Positions 1 through 8,175 of a stretch of DNA of 64,000 nt are shown piece after piece. The notes beneath the pieces are model-generated. The model had not been told where the DNA came from, did not search any database, and saw only the letters and a program-made list of their open reading frames with translations. The number at the start of each line of letters is the position of its first letter. Within the stretch, counting starts at the first letter, position 1. The stretch comes from Acidisoma sp. L85 (GTDB lineage Bacteria > Pseudomonadota > Alphaproteobacteria > Acetobacterales > Acetobacteraceae): NCBI RefSeq assembly GCF_009765865.1, contig NZ_LMUQ01000076.1, forward strand, positions 81,876 to 145,875. The letters are read 5' to 3'. The position numbers and the translations under genes are program-made.

Positions 1-870
1 GCCCTGCACCAGATATGGCATGATGTAGACATCCGCCAAAACTGCGCGCAGATGCCCACTCAACCGAGATACCCGGATTTCATGATCGGATGACGGCGGC
101 AAGGCGATGATAATGCCATGCAGCGTCGCCTCTCGGCTCAAGGCGATGAGGTCAGCAATCGAACCACGAACCTGTCTCTGGTCAGGCGCCCTTGGTCCAT
201 CATCAAAGACGCCAACCACTTCAAACGCCTTGCCAGACTCCTTCGTCAAACGCTCGGCAATGCGAAAGGCATGCGCGTCCCAGCCTACCACCGCGATCTT
301 GCGCGTAAATCGCCGCTCAACCGCAGGGTGCCGCAGCACCAGAGTGCCAACACTGCGTGTCACAACGAGAGCAGCGGTGGCAGAGACGAACCACACCAGC
401 GGCGTCTGCAGGAGGAGGGGCTTACTCCAGCCGAGAATCCAAAAGACTAATCCTTGCGCCAGAGCTGCCATAAATATAGGCGGCACAAAAGAACCGAGTT
501 GCCGGAGGGTTAACGAAAACTCAGGAAGAGACGCAAGGCGACTTCGACTCGAGGTCAGAAAGAAGACCAATACGGCAACGAGATCGCCAACCGCCAACAC
601 CTCGTCTTGTCGGCCCGTTAACAAGCTGCGAGCAATCCACCCTGTGACTAATGTCGCAACCAGAACGACCGTGCCATCTAACCAACGGAGCACACTCCGC
701 AGTGCGGGATGCGAAGAGAGAGGCACCGCTGGCTGTATAGACGCCGCGCGGGACGCATCTGTGGCCGCTCCAGAATCGCTTGGCGACGTCGTTTGATAAT
801 GCGCCTGATCTGAAGACTCATCTGGTGAGAGACCTTCCGGCTTCGGAAATTGAAGGATCGTCCCGCTCAT
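1..870 (-). CDS. Polyprenyl-phosphate sugar-1-phosphate transferase, N-terminal part (3' end off the window)
   Basis: The minus strand is open from an ATG at 868-870 to the window edge (290 codons, no stop), so the gene is partial. After a polar head of about 60 residues come four hydrophobic segments (roughly residues 65-155), then a Rossmann-like stretch beginning RKIAVVGWDAHA with VVGVFDDG, and a segment like IIIALPPSSDHEI. This is the layout of WcaJ/WbaP/ExoY-type enzymes (membrane segments plus a CoA_binding_3-like domain). These load the first sugar phosphate onto undecaprenyl phosphate at the inner membrane to start an exopolysaccharide or O-antigen repeat. The catalytic C-terminal transferase domain lies outside the window and cannot be checked. 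The plus-strand open frame opposite it is a shadow with no domain sense. Confidence 0.8.
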   Translation of the reverse strand, partial: MSGTILQFPKPEGLSPDESSDQAHYQTTSPSDSGAATDASRAASIQPAVPLSSHPALRSVLRWLDGTVVLVATLVTGWIARSLLTGRQDEVLAVGDLVAVLVFFLTSSRSRLASLPEFSLTLRQLGSFVPPIFMAALAQGLVFWILGWSKPLLLQTPLVWFVSATAALVVTRSVGTLVLRHPAVERRFTRKIAVVGWDAHAFRIAERLTKESGKAFEVVGVFDDGPRAPDQRQVRGSIADLIALSREATLHGIIIALPPSSDHEIRVSRLSGHLRAVLADVYIMPYLVQG

Positions 871-1432
871 ACTGTTTCCTGTCGTATCAGGTACGATCTC
901 GACCGGACCGGACGCACGTTTCACATCTACGTCCAGCGAATCGGACTGACGCAGTCCAGGATAAGAGATTATCTGAGATTGGCTACTGTAGTCAGAATAC
1001 CTTCTTCAAACTGCGACGGTCAACTGCTTGATGCACCGCACCATGGTCAACTTTTCGAAGGCTACAGGCTTATTTATTTGAGATGGAGCGCTAGTGTCTG
1101 TCAGTGTTCTAACGCTTAGGTTGATTTGATTGTATGGCGTTCTCGCATCGCGAGTGCCGTCCCTAATACTTTAGATAGCTGACGAGGCTAAGTTGGTTAC
1201 CTCTTTTGGCCGATGTATTACACTCTGGAGGAAATTTCTACTTCTCACTCAACTCGTCCGGGCATGGTTTTGTCACGCGAGGGCCGTTTGCCCAAGGACG
1301 CCTTGCCACTGTAACTCTAATTGCTCGGAGTTGTCGTTTCCGTCTTTGCTGCTTCGCACGAGGGAAACCCTTGTGACTAGTCTGAGCATACCATTGGCAT
1401 AGAGGCATTCGGTCGCGATTTAGCCTAATCAA
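871..1432. other. Intergenic, no gene recognised
   Basis: About 560 bases between the 5' end of the sugar transferase and the 3' end of the FAD oxidoreductase. The short open frames here have no recognisable protein features. The part next to 870 presumably carries the sugar transferase promoter, but no clear -35/-10 pair was identified. Confidence 0.5.
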
Positions 1433-2653
1433 TCACGTCTCGCGAAGGATACGATGTCGGCGAGTAAGGTGATTCGCCAAATGCCGAGAAGTGAATTTTG
1501 CCCCCCATGCAAAGCGTAGCAGTGGACCGAAGCTATTGGCCGCTGAAGGCCCTATGAAATAGAGTCCGCGTACTGATGACTCAAAATGAGGCGATAATAT
1601 CGGTGTGTTATGCACATTCGCAATGTGGCTGCGCAATTCCGTATCCAAAAATACTAACCGATTGAGATCGACTTTGTAGCCCGTTCCAGCAATAACATGG
1701 TCGGCTACGACCTCCTCTGTCTCACCCGCAGCGTTTTCGAACACAAGATGGGCAACTTTTCCATTCGCCTTAGCATAACGGAGGCTCATATTGAGTCGAA
1801 TATCCACTTTGCCTTCAACAAGCTGTCGACTAACCCAGCCTGCCGCCGGGCCAAGATGACCTTTTGTGACACGAAGCCTGAATCTTTCAGGCATACTATG
1901 AAACACGAGCGGCAGGTCTGAAGCCATTCGCGAGCGCCACCCAAGGCCTAGGCCCGACCTGGGTTTAAGAAGTCGCTTCGCAGCAAGGTTAACGCCGCGC
2001 CGACCATCTGGCGGATGGTGGAACCAGACCTTTGGTCTGCGGGTTAGAATCTGTGTATCGGCGCCTGCTTGATGTAGGAGGCCAGCCATATCGACAGCGG
2101 AGGAACCTGCACCGACGACCGCGACCCTTCGGCCAGAGTATTGCTCGACCGGTCGTTGTTGGGATGTATGAGAAAGTAGTTCGGGTGGAAGTCCCACTAG
2201 CTCGGCGGGAATATGTGCATAGTGGGTAATCCCGACAGCTGAGACCACCCGTCTTGCCCGAATGACTTCGCCGTCATCCAGGCGAAGCGTAAAACCACCA
2301 TCTTCGACGGAGACGCGGGCCACAAGTCGTGTGTCAAGATCGGGAAGGAGCTGCCGCTGAAATTCGAGGCCATACGAATAAAATATATCAAGCGGGATCG
2401 GCACCCCGACATCAGCGTAGGAATGCCCATTGCGTTCACAAAACGCTCGCAAGGTTTGTTCGTGTTTTGGGTCGAATAGGTCCGATGCAAAGCCTTCAGA
2501 CTTCAGATACATCCCGCGCGGCATATGGCTGCTCCACACGGCCATAGGATCACCAAAGATCCTAAAATCAACACCACGCGCTGCTAGGTAGGCTCCGAGT
2601 GACAGGCCGTAGGGACCCGCACCAATAATCACGACATCCGTAACTCGTCTCAT
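1433..2653 (-). CDS. FAD/NAD(P)-dependent oxidoreductase (flavin-monooxygenase-like)
   Basis: 406 residues. A first Rossmann dinucleotide-binding motif, VVIIGAGPYGLSLGAYLAA, lies at residues 7-25, followed by a FAD-type stretch (WSSHMPRGMYLKSEGFASD). A second dinucleotide-binding motif, VAVVGAGSSAVDMAG, lies near residue 175. The C-terminus has a GTGYKVDLN segment and FIGPSAANSFGP, typical of flavin-containing monooxygenase and lysine/ornithine N-hydroxylase relatives. Substrate unknown; it may modify a sugar or a small secondary metabolite. It is transcribed away from the ATP-grasp gene starting at 2822, so the two share a 168-base divergent promoter region and may act together. Base composition is more AT-rich than the monooxygenase island, which hints at separate acquisition. 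Confidence 0.8.
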   Translation of the reverse strand: MRRVTDVVIIGAGPYGLSLGAYLAARGVDFRIFGDPMAVWSSHMPRGMYLKSEGFASDLFDPKHEQTLRAFCERNGHSYADVGVPIPLDIFYSYGLEFQRQLLPDLDTRLVARVSVEDGGFTLRLDDGEVIRARRVVSAVGITHYAHIPAELVGLPPELLSHTSQQRPVEQYSGRRVAVVGAGSSAVDMAGLLHQAGADTQILTRRPKVWFHHPPDGRRGVNLAAKRLLKPRSGLGLGWRSRMASDLPLVFHSMPERFRLRVTKGHLGPAAGWVSRQLVEGKVDIRLNMSLRYAKANGKVAHLVFENAAGETEEVVADHVIAGTGYKVDLNRLVFLDTELRSHIANVHNTPILSPHFESSVRGLYFIGPSAANSFGPLLRFAWGAKFTSRHLANHLTRRHRILRET

Positions 2654-2821
2654 TCTCTAGATTTTCCCAAGGCTACCGTCTTCGTCATCCGAAATCTAAT
2701 CATCTTGCTTATTTTGACCGTCGTGTTAACGAAAGGCTAGTCACATTGCTGCGGCATCCGGTCCTCCTGACAACCCGTATGGCCTGCTCGACCAGATGAC
2801 AAGGCAACCCCGCTCCTACAC

Positions 2822-4165
2822 ATGGCAAGACGTAGAATTCTCATCGCGACTACAACCTGGTGGCCATCTGCTGCACGTTTGGCGATGGCTTTTAGTGCAG
2901 CAGGTGCGGATGTCTTCGCTTTATGCCCTATTGGCAACCCTTTGTGCGTACTGCAAGACGTTAAAGCGACCTATACCTACTCGTCGGTGGCTCCGCTCCA
3001 AGCGTTGACCCGCGCGATCCGCCTAGTGGAGCCAGATCTTATCATACCGACGGACGACCGCACGGTTGCGAATATGCATGCACTGCACGCGGCCACATCC
3101 ACCTTTCGCCCAGATGAACCTCAAATTCGCGATGTCATAGAGCTTTCTCTGGGTCATCCCGACGGCTTCGCGATAAGCGGAACGCGTCATCATCTGCTTG
3201 AGATAATGAGGCAGGAGCGCATCGAAGTCCCCCTTGGAGCGGCGCTTACATCCGTGGAAGATGTGCGGGCATGGTGTCGAACTTGTGAAGGGCCTTGGAT
3301 TCTCAAAGCCGAAGGGAGCTGGGGAGGCTCCGGCGTCATGCTGGTGCATAGTGTTGCAGAAGCTGAGGCGGCCTTTGTCGAGATGTCGCATCCACTGGCT
3401 TTTCACAAAGCTCTACGGATATTACTAGTCGATCGAGATTCATTTCCGTTCGTACAGTTTCTGCGTCGTGAGCGACGGAATGTTATGGCTCAGGCGTATG
3501 TCGCTGGCGACCAGGCCACGATCATGGCAGCCTGTTGGGAAGGACGCATTCTGGGAGCTATCGGCGCCTCCGTTCTCTCCTCACAAGGTCGAGCCGGCGC
3601 CGCAACCATTCTCCGTTTAATCGATTCTCCGCGAATGCAGGCGGTAGCTGAGCTCGTGGCACATCGTCTTCGCTTGTCGGGGTTCTTCGGCTTAGATTTC
3701 ATCATTGATCAATCTGACGGCCGGTTCTGCTTAATAGAATTAAATCCCAGAGCGACTCAATTAGGTCACATCCGTCGAGGAGGAAATGACCTGGCGTCGC
3801 TCTTGTTCGCTAAAATTTCTGGTGGTCCGACACCGTCTACAGCGACTCTCGATCACGGTCCAGTAGTCGCATTATTCCCGCAAGCGCTTCGCTTCAATTT
3901 CAGCGCAACTGAGAAGTATGCCGCTACCCTCGACGTTCCATGGAGTGAGCCAAAGCTAATTCGCGAGCTATTGCGGCTACCTTGGACAAAGCGCAGTCCA
4001 TTAGCCCGCCTGGAAGCGCTGATGCGTAGAAATGACGCCTTTGGTGTCGCACCCGATCCGCATAAAGCTGCTGAGATCATCTCGGCAATTGAGAGTACGA
4101 ACACAGGATTAGAGGTAGCTAATCCCAATTCAATGCTGAGAAGGCGCGGTCAAAGCATTACTTAG
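2822..4165 (+). CDS. ATP-grasp domain enzyme (carboxylate-amine/thiol ligase-like)
   Basis: 447 residues. The N-terminus (RRILIATTTWWPSAARLAMA) looks like a pre-ATP-grasp Rossmann-like domain. A central ATP-grasp fold shows WILKAEGSWGGSGVMLV near residue 160 (nucleotide-binding lysine and glycine-rich loop) and FCLIELNPRATQLGHI near residue 305, with the metal-binding E-x-N-P-R signature. Members ligate a carboxylate to an amine or other nucleophile using ATP. The substrate cannot be told here. The gene is divergent from the FAD oxidoreductase and has a similar, relatively AT-rich composition, so the pair may be a small modification or secondary-metabolite unit placed beside polysaccharide genes. 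The start is the first ATG before the Rossmann strand. Confidence 0.8.
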   Translation: MARRRILIATTTWWPSAARLAMAFSAAGADVFALCPIGNPLCVLQDVKATYTYSSVAPLQALTRAIRLVEPDLIIPTDDRTVANMHALHAATSTFRPDEPQIRDVIELSLGHPDGFAISGTRHHLLEIMRQERIEVPLGAALTSVEDVRAWCRTCEGPWILKAEGSWGGSGVMLVHSVAEAEAAFVEMSHPLAFHKALRILLVDRDSFPFVQFLRRERRNVMAQAYVAGDQATIMAACWEGRILGAIGASVLSSQGRAGAATILRLIDSPRMQAVAELVAHRLRLSGFFGLDFIIDQSDGRFCLIELNPRATQLGHIRRGGNDLASLLFAKISGGPTPSTATLDHGPVVALFPQALRFNFSATEKYAATLDVPWSEPKLIRELLRLPWTKRSPLARLEALMRRNDAFGVAPDPHKAAEIISAIESTNTGLEVANPNSMLRRRGQSIT

Positions 4166-4469
4166 GCGTCGGGCGTGGCACAGGTTATTGTTCCGGTGTT
4201 GACCAACGTCAACCTGTGGCCACGATGCAGGTCGCACCCGAGGCTTATGAAAGCGATGCCGGGGATGGCGGAGGAGCTTGGTTTTGCCGGCGCTGCCGCT
4301 CAGCCACTAGGCTGGCAAGGTTCACGTTGGCAGACTTCAGGCTATCAGTTGGCATCACTGTTCAGGACCCGGTGACCGCGCCAATCCGCAGGCTGTAATT
4401 AGATGCTTCCAGCAGTCAAACCGCCAAATACGTGCTGCGAAAGTCGCCGATCGGAGACACGACCTTTGG
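4166..4469. other. Intergenic, nothing recognised
   Basis: About 300 bases between the ATP-grasp gene and a decayed antitoxin-like gene on the other strand. The short plus-strand frames here (around 4175-4398) show no family features. No clear terminator hairpin was seen. Confidence 0.4.
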
Positions 4470-4748
4470 TCAGCCCTGACGCGTTGCGCGGCGTGCCCCA
4501 GTCCTTATAGAACGTCCGTCTCTCCGTCTCTCCGCTGAGCCGGCGACGTGATGTGCCACGGTCTCACTGGCCTCTTGGATACGCTTACGCGCTGCCTCGC
4601 GGACACCACGAGTAGCTAGATCTCGCAATAGAGTCTCCAAGCCGATCCCTTGACTGTGCGCCTGGACTTCCAACTCGTCGCGTACGTCATCATCTAGACG
4701 AATGGAGATCGGGACGCCACAGCACGCCTCTCTTGAATGTCCGATCAA
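4470..4748 (-). pseudogene. Ribbon-helix-helix antitoxin-like protein, C-terminus frameshifted
   Basis: The N-terminal 65 residues read as a plausible DNA-binding antitoxin-like protein: VPISIRLDDDVRDELEVQA, then a helix with GLETLLRDLATRGVREAARKRIQEA. After SAE the frame becomes Arg-rich. One frame over, the sequence continues as TFYKDWGTPRNA, and a DWGTP-type ending fits this kind of antitoxin. The switch lies at a short tandem repeat (GGAGAGACGGAGAGACGG on the minus strand), which would explain the frameshift by slippage. No toxin gene was found beside it. It is either decayed or the repeat is a sequencing error. Confidence 0.55.
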
Positions 4749-4880
4749 GCTTTCGATGCGGCCTTCGCCCGGAACACCGGTAGATTTATAAAGCCTCGCG
4801 GGCCAACCAAGTAAGGCATTAAGCCGTTACGAGCGGCGGCTGGCGATGTCCACAAACTCCGCCGGTCACGAGGCTCTTCG

Positions 4881-5585
4881 CTAGGTCAACAGCGTGGCCC
4901 TGCCGGTCCCAAGATCGTAAAAGGCCGCAGCGATACTTAACTTGCCCTCTTTAACCAGATCGGAGAGCACGGGCGAAGCGTCGCGCAGCAACCCGGCCTG
5001 GATCGTCGCATTGACCTTCTCGGCAACAGTCAGATCGCCATCGGCGCGATCAATCGCCGGCCGAATAAAGCGATAGAGCGTGCTGATCTGGCCGGGCACC
5101 GCTTTTCCTGCCATTGCGGCTTTCACAGCGCCACATCCGGAATGCGCCAGAACAAGGATGGTCCGTGTCCCTAACACGGCGGCACCATATTCAAGGCTAG
5201 CGATGATCTCGGCACTCGCGATATTGCCAGCGACGCGGGTGACAAAGACGTGGCCGATGCTCTGATCGAAGATCAACTCGACAGGTACGCGAGAGTCGGC
5301 GCAGGCAAGAACGGCGGCGAAGGGTTCCTGTTTGGCAACGGTGTTCTGCTGGAGGATGTCGAGATCTTCCTGGAACGAGGTAAGGTGCTTGGCGACAAAT
5401 CGCTCGTTCCCATCCATCAGCATTTTCAGGGCAGCGGCGGGAGAGAGCTCGCTTTGTGCCCTCGCCGCAGAGGCGAAGGCAGTCGCTGCGAGCAGGCCCC
5501 CCGCCCCGAGCAAGGCGGCACGGCGGCCGATCTGTGTCGGGCCGACGCAGCATTGGCAGCTGGTTCCGGCGGCGTGTAGGGTCAT
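4881..5585 (-). CDS. Beta-class carbonic anhydrase, Tat-type signal
   Basis: 234 residues. The N-terminus carries IGRRAALLGAGGLLAAT (residues 19-35), a twin-arginine-like signal, so the enzyme is probably exported folded to the periplasm. The beta-carbonic anhydrase zinc ligands and partners are visible: C95-A-D97-S-R99, then H148-S-G-C151-G. It would interconvert CO2 and bicarbonate. A strong ribosome-binding site (GGGAGGATCACC) precedes the ATG at 5585. Nothing in its neighbourhood suggests an operon; the nearest gene upstream is a conserved-looking small protein starting at 6151. Confidence 0.9.
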   Translation of the reverse strand: MTLHAAGTSCQCCVGPTQIGRRAALLGAGGLLAATAFASAARAQSELSPAAALKMLMDGNERFVAKHLTSFQEDLDILQQNTVAKQEPFAAVLACADSRVPVELIFDQSIGHVFVTRVAGNIASAEIIASLEYGAAVLGTRTILVLAHSGCGAVKAAMAGKAVPGQISTLYRFIRPAIDRADGDLTVAEKVNATIQAGLLRDASPVLSDLVKEGKLSIAAAFYDLGTGRATLLT

Positions 5586-5827
5586 GGTGATCCTCCCGAG
5601 CGAAGCCTAGCAGTGTGGCGGGGTTTCGTCATGCGCGATACGGCGGTCGCCTTGCCATGGTCTGAGGCTGGCGACAGGCTGGAATATCGGCAGCCAATAT
5701 TTGCCGAGGGGACGAGATTTAGGCGATACGCGACAAGGCCACGCTGCAGCGGAACGTCCTTGAGGAGCGGAGACCCGATTTCCTGGTTATCGTGAAGCAG
5801 CAGTCTGCTGGCGATAAGCGTGTCAGC

Positions 5828-6151
5828 TCAGTTGCCGATATTTTCCTTGCGCTCGAAGGAGGGTGCCGCTTCCGAGTCACGCGTGCCGAAATCTTGCGCG
5901 TGCCGGATGTGCCACAACCGCTCATGCGCAGCGACGACCAGGTTCACGGATTTTCGAAAGTCGATTTCCCTCGATCGTGACGTGGCCGAGACCATCGTCT
6001 CGAGGATATGCAACAACTTCAGAGCGACTGGGAAATTATGCTGATCACAGGCTTGATGGAATGCCAGCAAAATCTTGTCGGAGAGCCGACGGTTGCCGCG
6101 GGGTATGGCTTCGTGACTGACGATCGGTGCAGGGTCGTACAAATCTTGCAA
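5828..6151 (-). CDS. Small helical hypothetical protein
   Basis: 107 residues with no enzyme motif. The middle is helical (LSDKILLAFHQACDQHNF, PVALKLLHILETMV), followed by FRKSVNLVVAAHERLWHIRH. I recall this kind of short helical protein as common in Acetobacteraceae-like genomes, but no function is known to me. The start appears to be TTG at 6151, supported by GGAGGG six to seven bases upstream on the minus strand. No ATG gives a comparable context. It stands alone. Confidence 0.55.
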   Translation of the reverse strand: MQDLYDPAPIVSHEAIPRGNRRLSDKILLAFHQACDQHNFPVALKLLHILETMVSATSRSREIDFRKSVNLVVAAHERLWHIRHAQDFGTRDSEAAPSFERKENIGN

Positions 6152-6732
6152 TGTATTCCCTCCAAAGTAGGCAAAAGGCTCGGCGTTTTAGCGATCCCCT
6201 CGATCTAGCTTCGGGAATCAACGATTGGATTACGCTCAAAATCAGAGCCCATAATAATTATTAATTTTGTACCGACGGCGGAATTGCGCAAGCACTATTT
6301 ACTTCGAACACACAAATCAACGCGTGTCAGCTGTCTAATAAAGCTTGGGGCAGGACAATAATCCAAAAGAAAATTATATTCCGAATTTTAGAGCGCTCCC
6401 GGAGTAAAATCTCTCTTTGAAGAGAAGCGGCAATTTTTATTCAAAAGTTGCCCAGGGCTATTGTGGAGCGTTCCAGAGCGGTTAGTCTACATCGCTCTTT
6501 TGATCGTGTGGTTTGTAGGCCCACTGAGGCCGGTGGCATGAGATGGCGGCTAGTGCGATCGTGACCCTTCAACCAACGCCGAGCATGAATCCGCCTTCGC
6601 AAAGACAGAGGAAAATAGAGCTCGCTAAATATTTTGGTTCGTAGGCATGGATGAGTGACACGCGAGCAGGTCATGTCGATACCGGTATTGCCTGCGATCG
6701 AGTCCGGCGGCCAAGAGGGAGCGTTCTGAAAC
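6152..6732. other. AT-rich intergenic stretch, no gene recognised
   Basis: About 580 bases with a clearly AT-rich core (around 6240-6440). The minus-strand open frame at 6441-6971 has no family features and overlaps the more protein-like short plus-strand frame at 6733-6879. No IS ends or long repeats were seen. Confidence 0.4.
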
Positions 6733-6879
6733 ATGATCGCCGCTCTGAAAGCGCGAGATGCCGAAAATTCCGTCTTGCGGAAGCGTATCATAGAGCTTGA
6801 AATCGAAAACCGCCGTTTGTGGGATGCCCTGCGGGCGACCGGAGAATTGCTACGGAACCTCGTCGCCGAAGATGATTGA
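6733..6879 (+). CDS. Possible 48-aa coiled-coil micro-protein
   Basis: An ATG at 6733 opens a 48-codon frame ending TGA at 6877-6879. The product is strongly amphipathic, with leucine/isoleucine spacing of a coiled coil (ENSVLRKRIIELEIENRRL) and an acidic C-terminus. A weak purine-rich stretch (GAGGGAG) lies 14-20 bases upstream. Composition and heptad pattern look like protein rather than noise, but the size makes this tentative. No function is suggested. Confidence 0.3.
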   Translation: MIAALKARDAENSVLRKRIIELEIENRRLWDALRATGELLRNLVAEDD

Positions 6880-7050
6880 GAGAGATTGTCCGCTGCGCTA
6901 GCTACCAACCAACCCAGCAACCTGCGCAGCTTTTGGCCATACCCGGCGTGCCACGCGATGCCCGGCGGCAAGGAGGGGGCGTTCCATCCAGAGATGGATG
7001 ACAGCCGATCCTGTCAAGGTCGTGAGCAGGCTGCGGCGATTGCGGCATCG

Positions 7051-7917
7051 TTACCCACCAAGAGCCATAGCTTCAAAGACTGCGCGGCCGATAACGCCAT
7101 GCACCAGATAGACCGCAAAGCTGCTCGCCGCCAGGAAACGCAGAACGGGCCCACTCCGCAGCCTTGGGTTGAAGTGGAAGAACAGCACGAAGACCATGCA
7201 GGCATAGGCGAAGCTGATCAGATAGGAGTGCTTGCGGGCAGGAAGGATTGGTGGATGGTCTCGATGCCATACAGGATGACGCCGAAACAGGCGGCCAACG
7301 ACCCCGTCATGCCGCCCGGCCCCATTGAGGCGGAGAAGAGGAAGAAGTCGGCGCCATACCGCCGACAGAAGGCAGTCGTTGCCGCGGGCACGGCCAGATT
7401 GACCGCCAGGGCCAGCAGGGGCCAGCGTGCGGCCATGGGTCAAGGCGACCAGCAAGTAAAATTGCACCTCGATGACCAGCGTCCAGGCGACGCCGACGTA
7501 ATTCACCTCAGGCGTGGAGAACCAGCTGACCAATGTCACGTTACGCAGCAGGCTCGCCCATCCGACGGTGTCCCACAGCGCCGGCCGTAATCCGATCGAC
7601 AGCAGCACGAAGATCGCCAGCAGTGGGAAGATGCGGAAGAACCGCTTGACTAGGAATTCGGCCACGCCCTCACGCGCGGCGACATGGGTGATGACAAAGC
7701 CGCTGATGAGGAAGAACAGGCAGACCGCCAGCCAACCGCCGTGCTGGATGACGCCGAGCGGCGTCAACACATAGGCATCGACTGCCGCGACAAAACGCGG
7801 ACGCGTGCCATGTTCGCTCCTCCACCCTGCTAAAATGTGATCCCAGACGACAGCCCAGGCCGCTATGGCCCTGAGATAGTCGAGAAAGATAAATCGCTGG
7901 CTAACGCTTTGGTTCAA
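7051..7917 (-). pseudogene. Acyltransferase family 3 (surface sugar O-acyltransferase), central frameshifts
   Basis: The N-terminal half is a clear acyltransferase-3 membrane protein: FIFLDYLRAIAAWAVVWDH (catalytic-type His), GVFLFFLISGF-like CLFFLISGFVITH, VKRFFRIFPLL, and VGVAWTLVIEVQFYLLVAL. After about 7430 the frame turns into Gly/Arg-rich sequence while the -1/+1 frame (7218-7436) continues as hydrophobic membrane sequence (WPLLALAVNLAVPAAT, FFLFSASMG, ACFGVILYGIET). Near 7250 the original frame resumes with SYLISFAYACMVFVLFF and FAVYLVHGVIG. Two compensating frameshifts thus scramble about 60 residues. Either the gene is decayed or the assembly has two single-base errors. An intact copy would O-acylate an exported polysaccharide. 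Confidence 0.75.
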
Positions 7918-7936
7918 GTCAGCACTAGCCCGAAGA

Positions 7937-7986
7937 CGCGCACCCTCATCCTCCTCCCTTGCAGGAAGGGAAAAGTGAGGGCTGCG
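7937..7986. repeat. Imperfect intergenic inverted repeat
   Basis: GCGCACCCTCA at about 7937 pairs with TGAGGGCTGCGC ending near 7986 with one bulge. The interior contains a second short stem (CCCTT/AAGGG). It lies between the divergent acyltransferase remnant and the glycosyltransferase. It may be a REP-like element or part of a terminator; it lacks the loop shared by the three hairpins in the prm operon. Confidence 0.4.
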
Positions 7987-8175
7987 CGATTCGGGCCGGT
8001 GCCGAGTTAAATCAAGGGTCGGCCTTTCTCAAGCGCTCTCTAGACCCCGGTGTTAGTCTGGGCTAGGGCAGGCTTCAAGGCATACCTACCGCCCCATGAG
8101 GACAGTACCTAAGCCGCGATCGGAATATGAGCCCTTGCAACGCCCCGCCTCCTACTGTCTCGTGAACCAATACTG

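Noticed and set aside
107-796. 229-aa plus-strand open frame
   Set aside because: It is Arg/Thr-rich without any family feature and is antisense to the clearly recognisable sugar-phosphate transferase running off the left edge.
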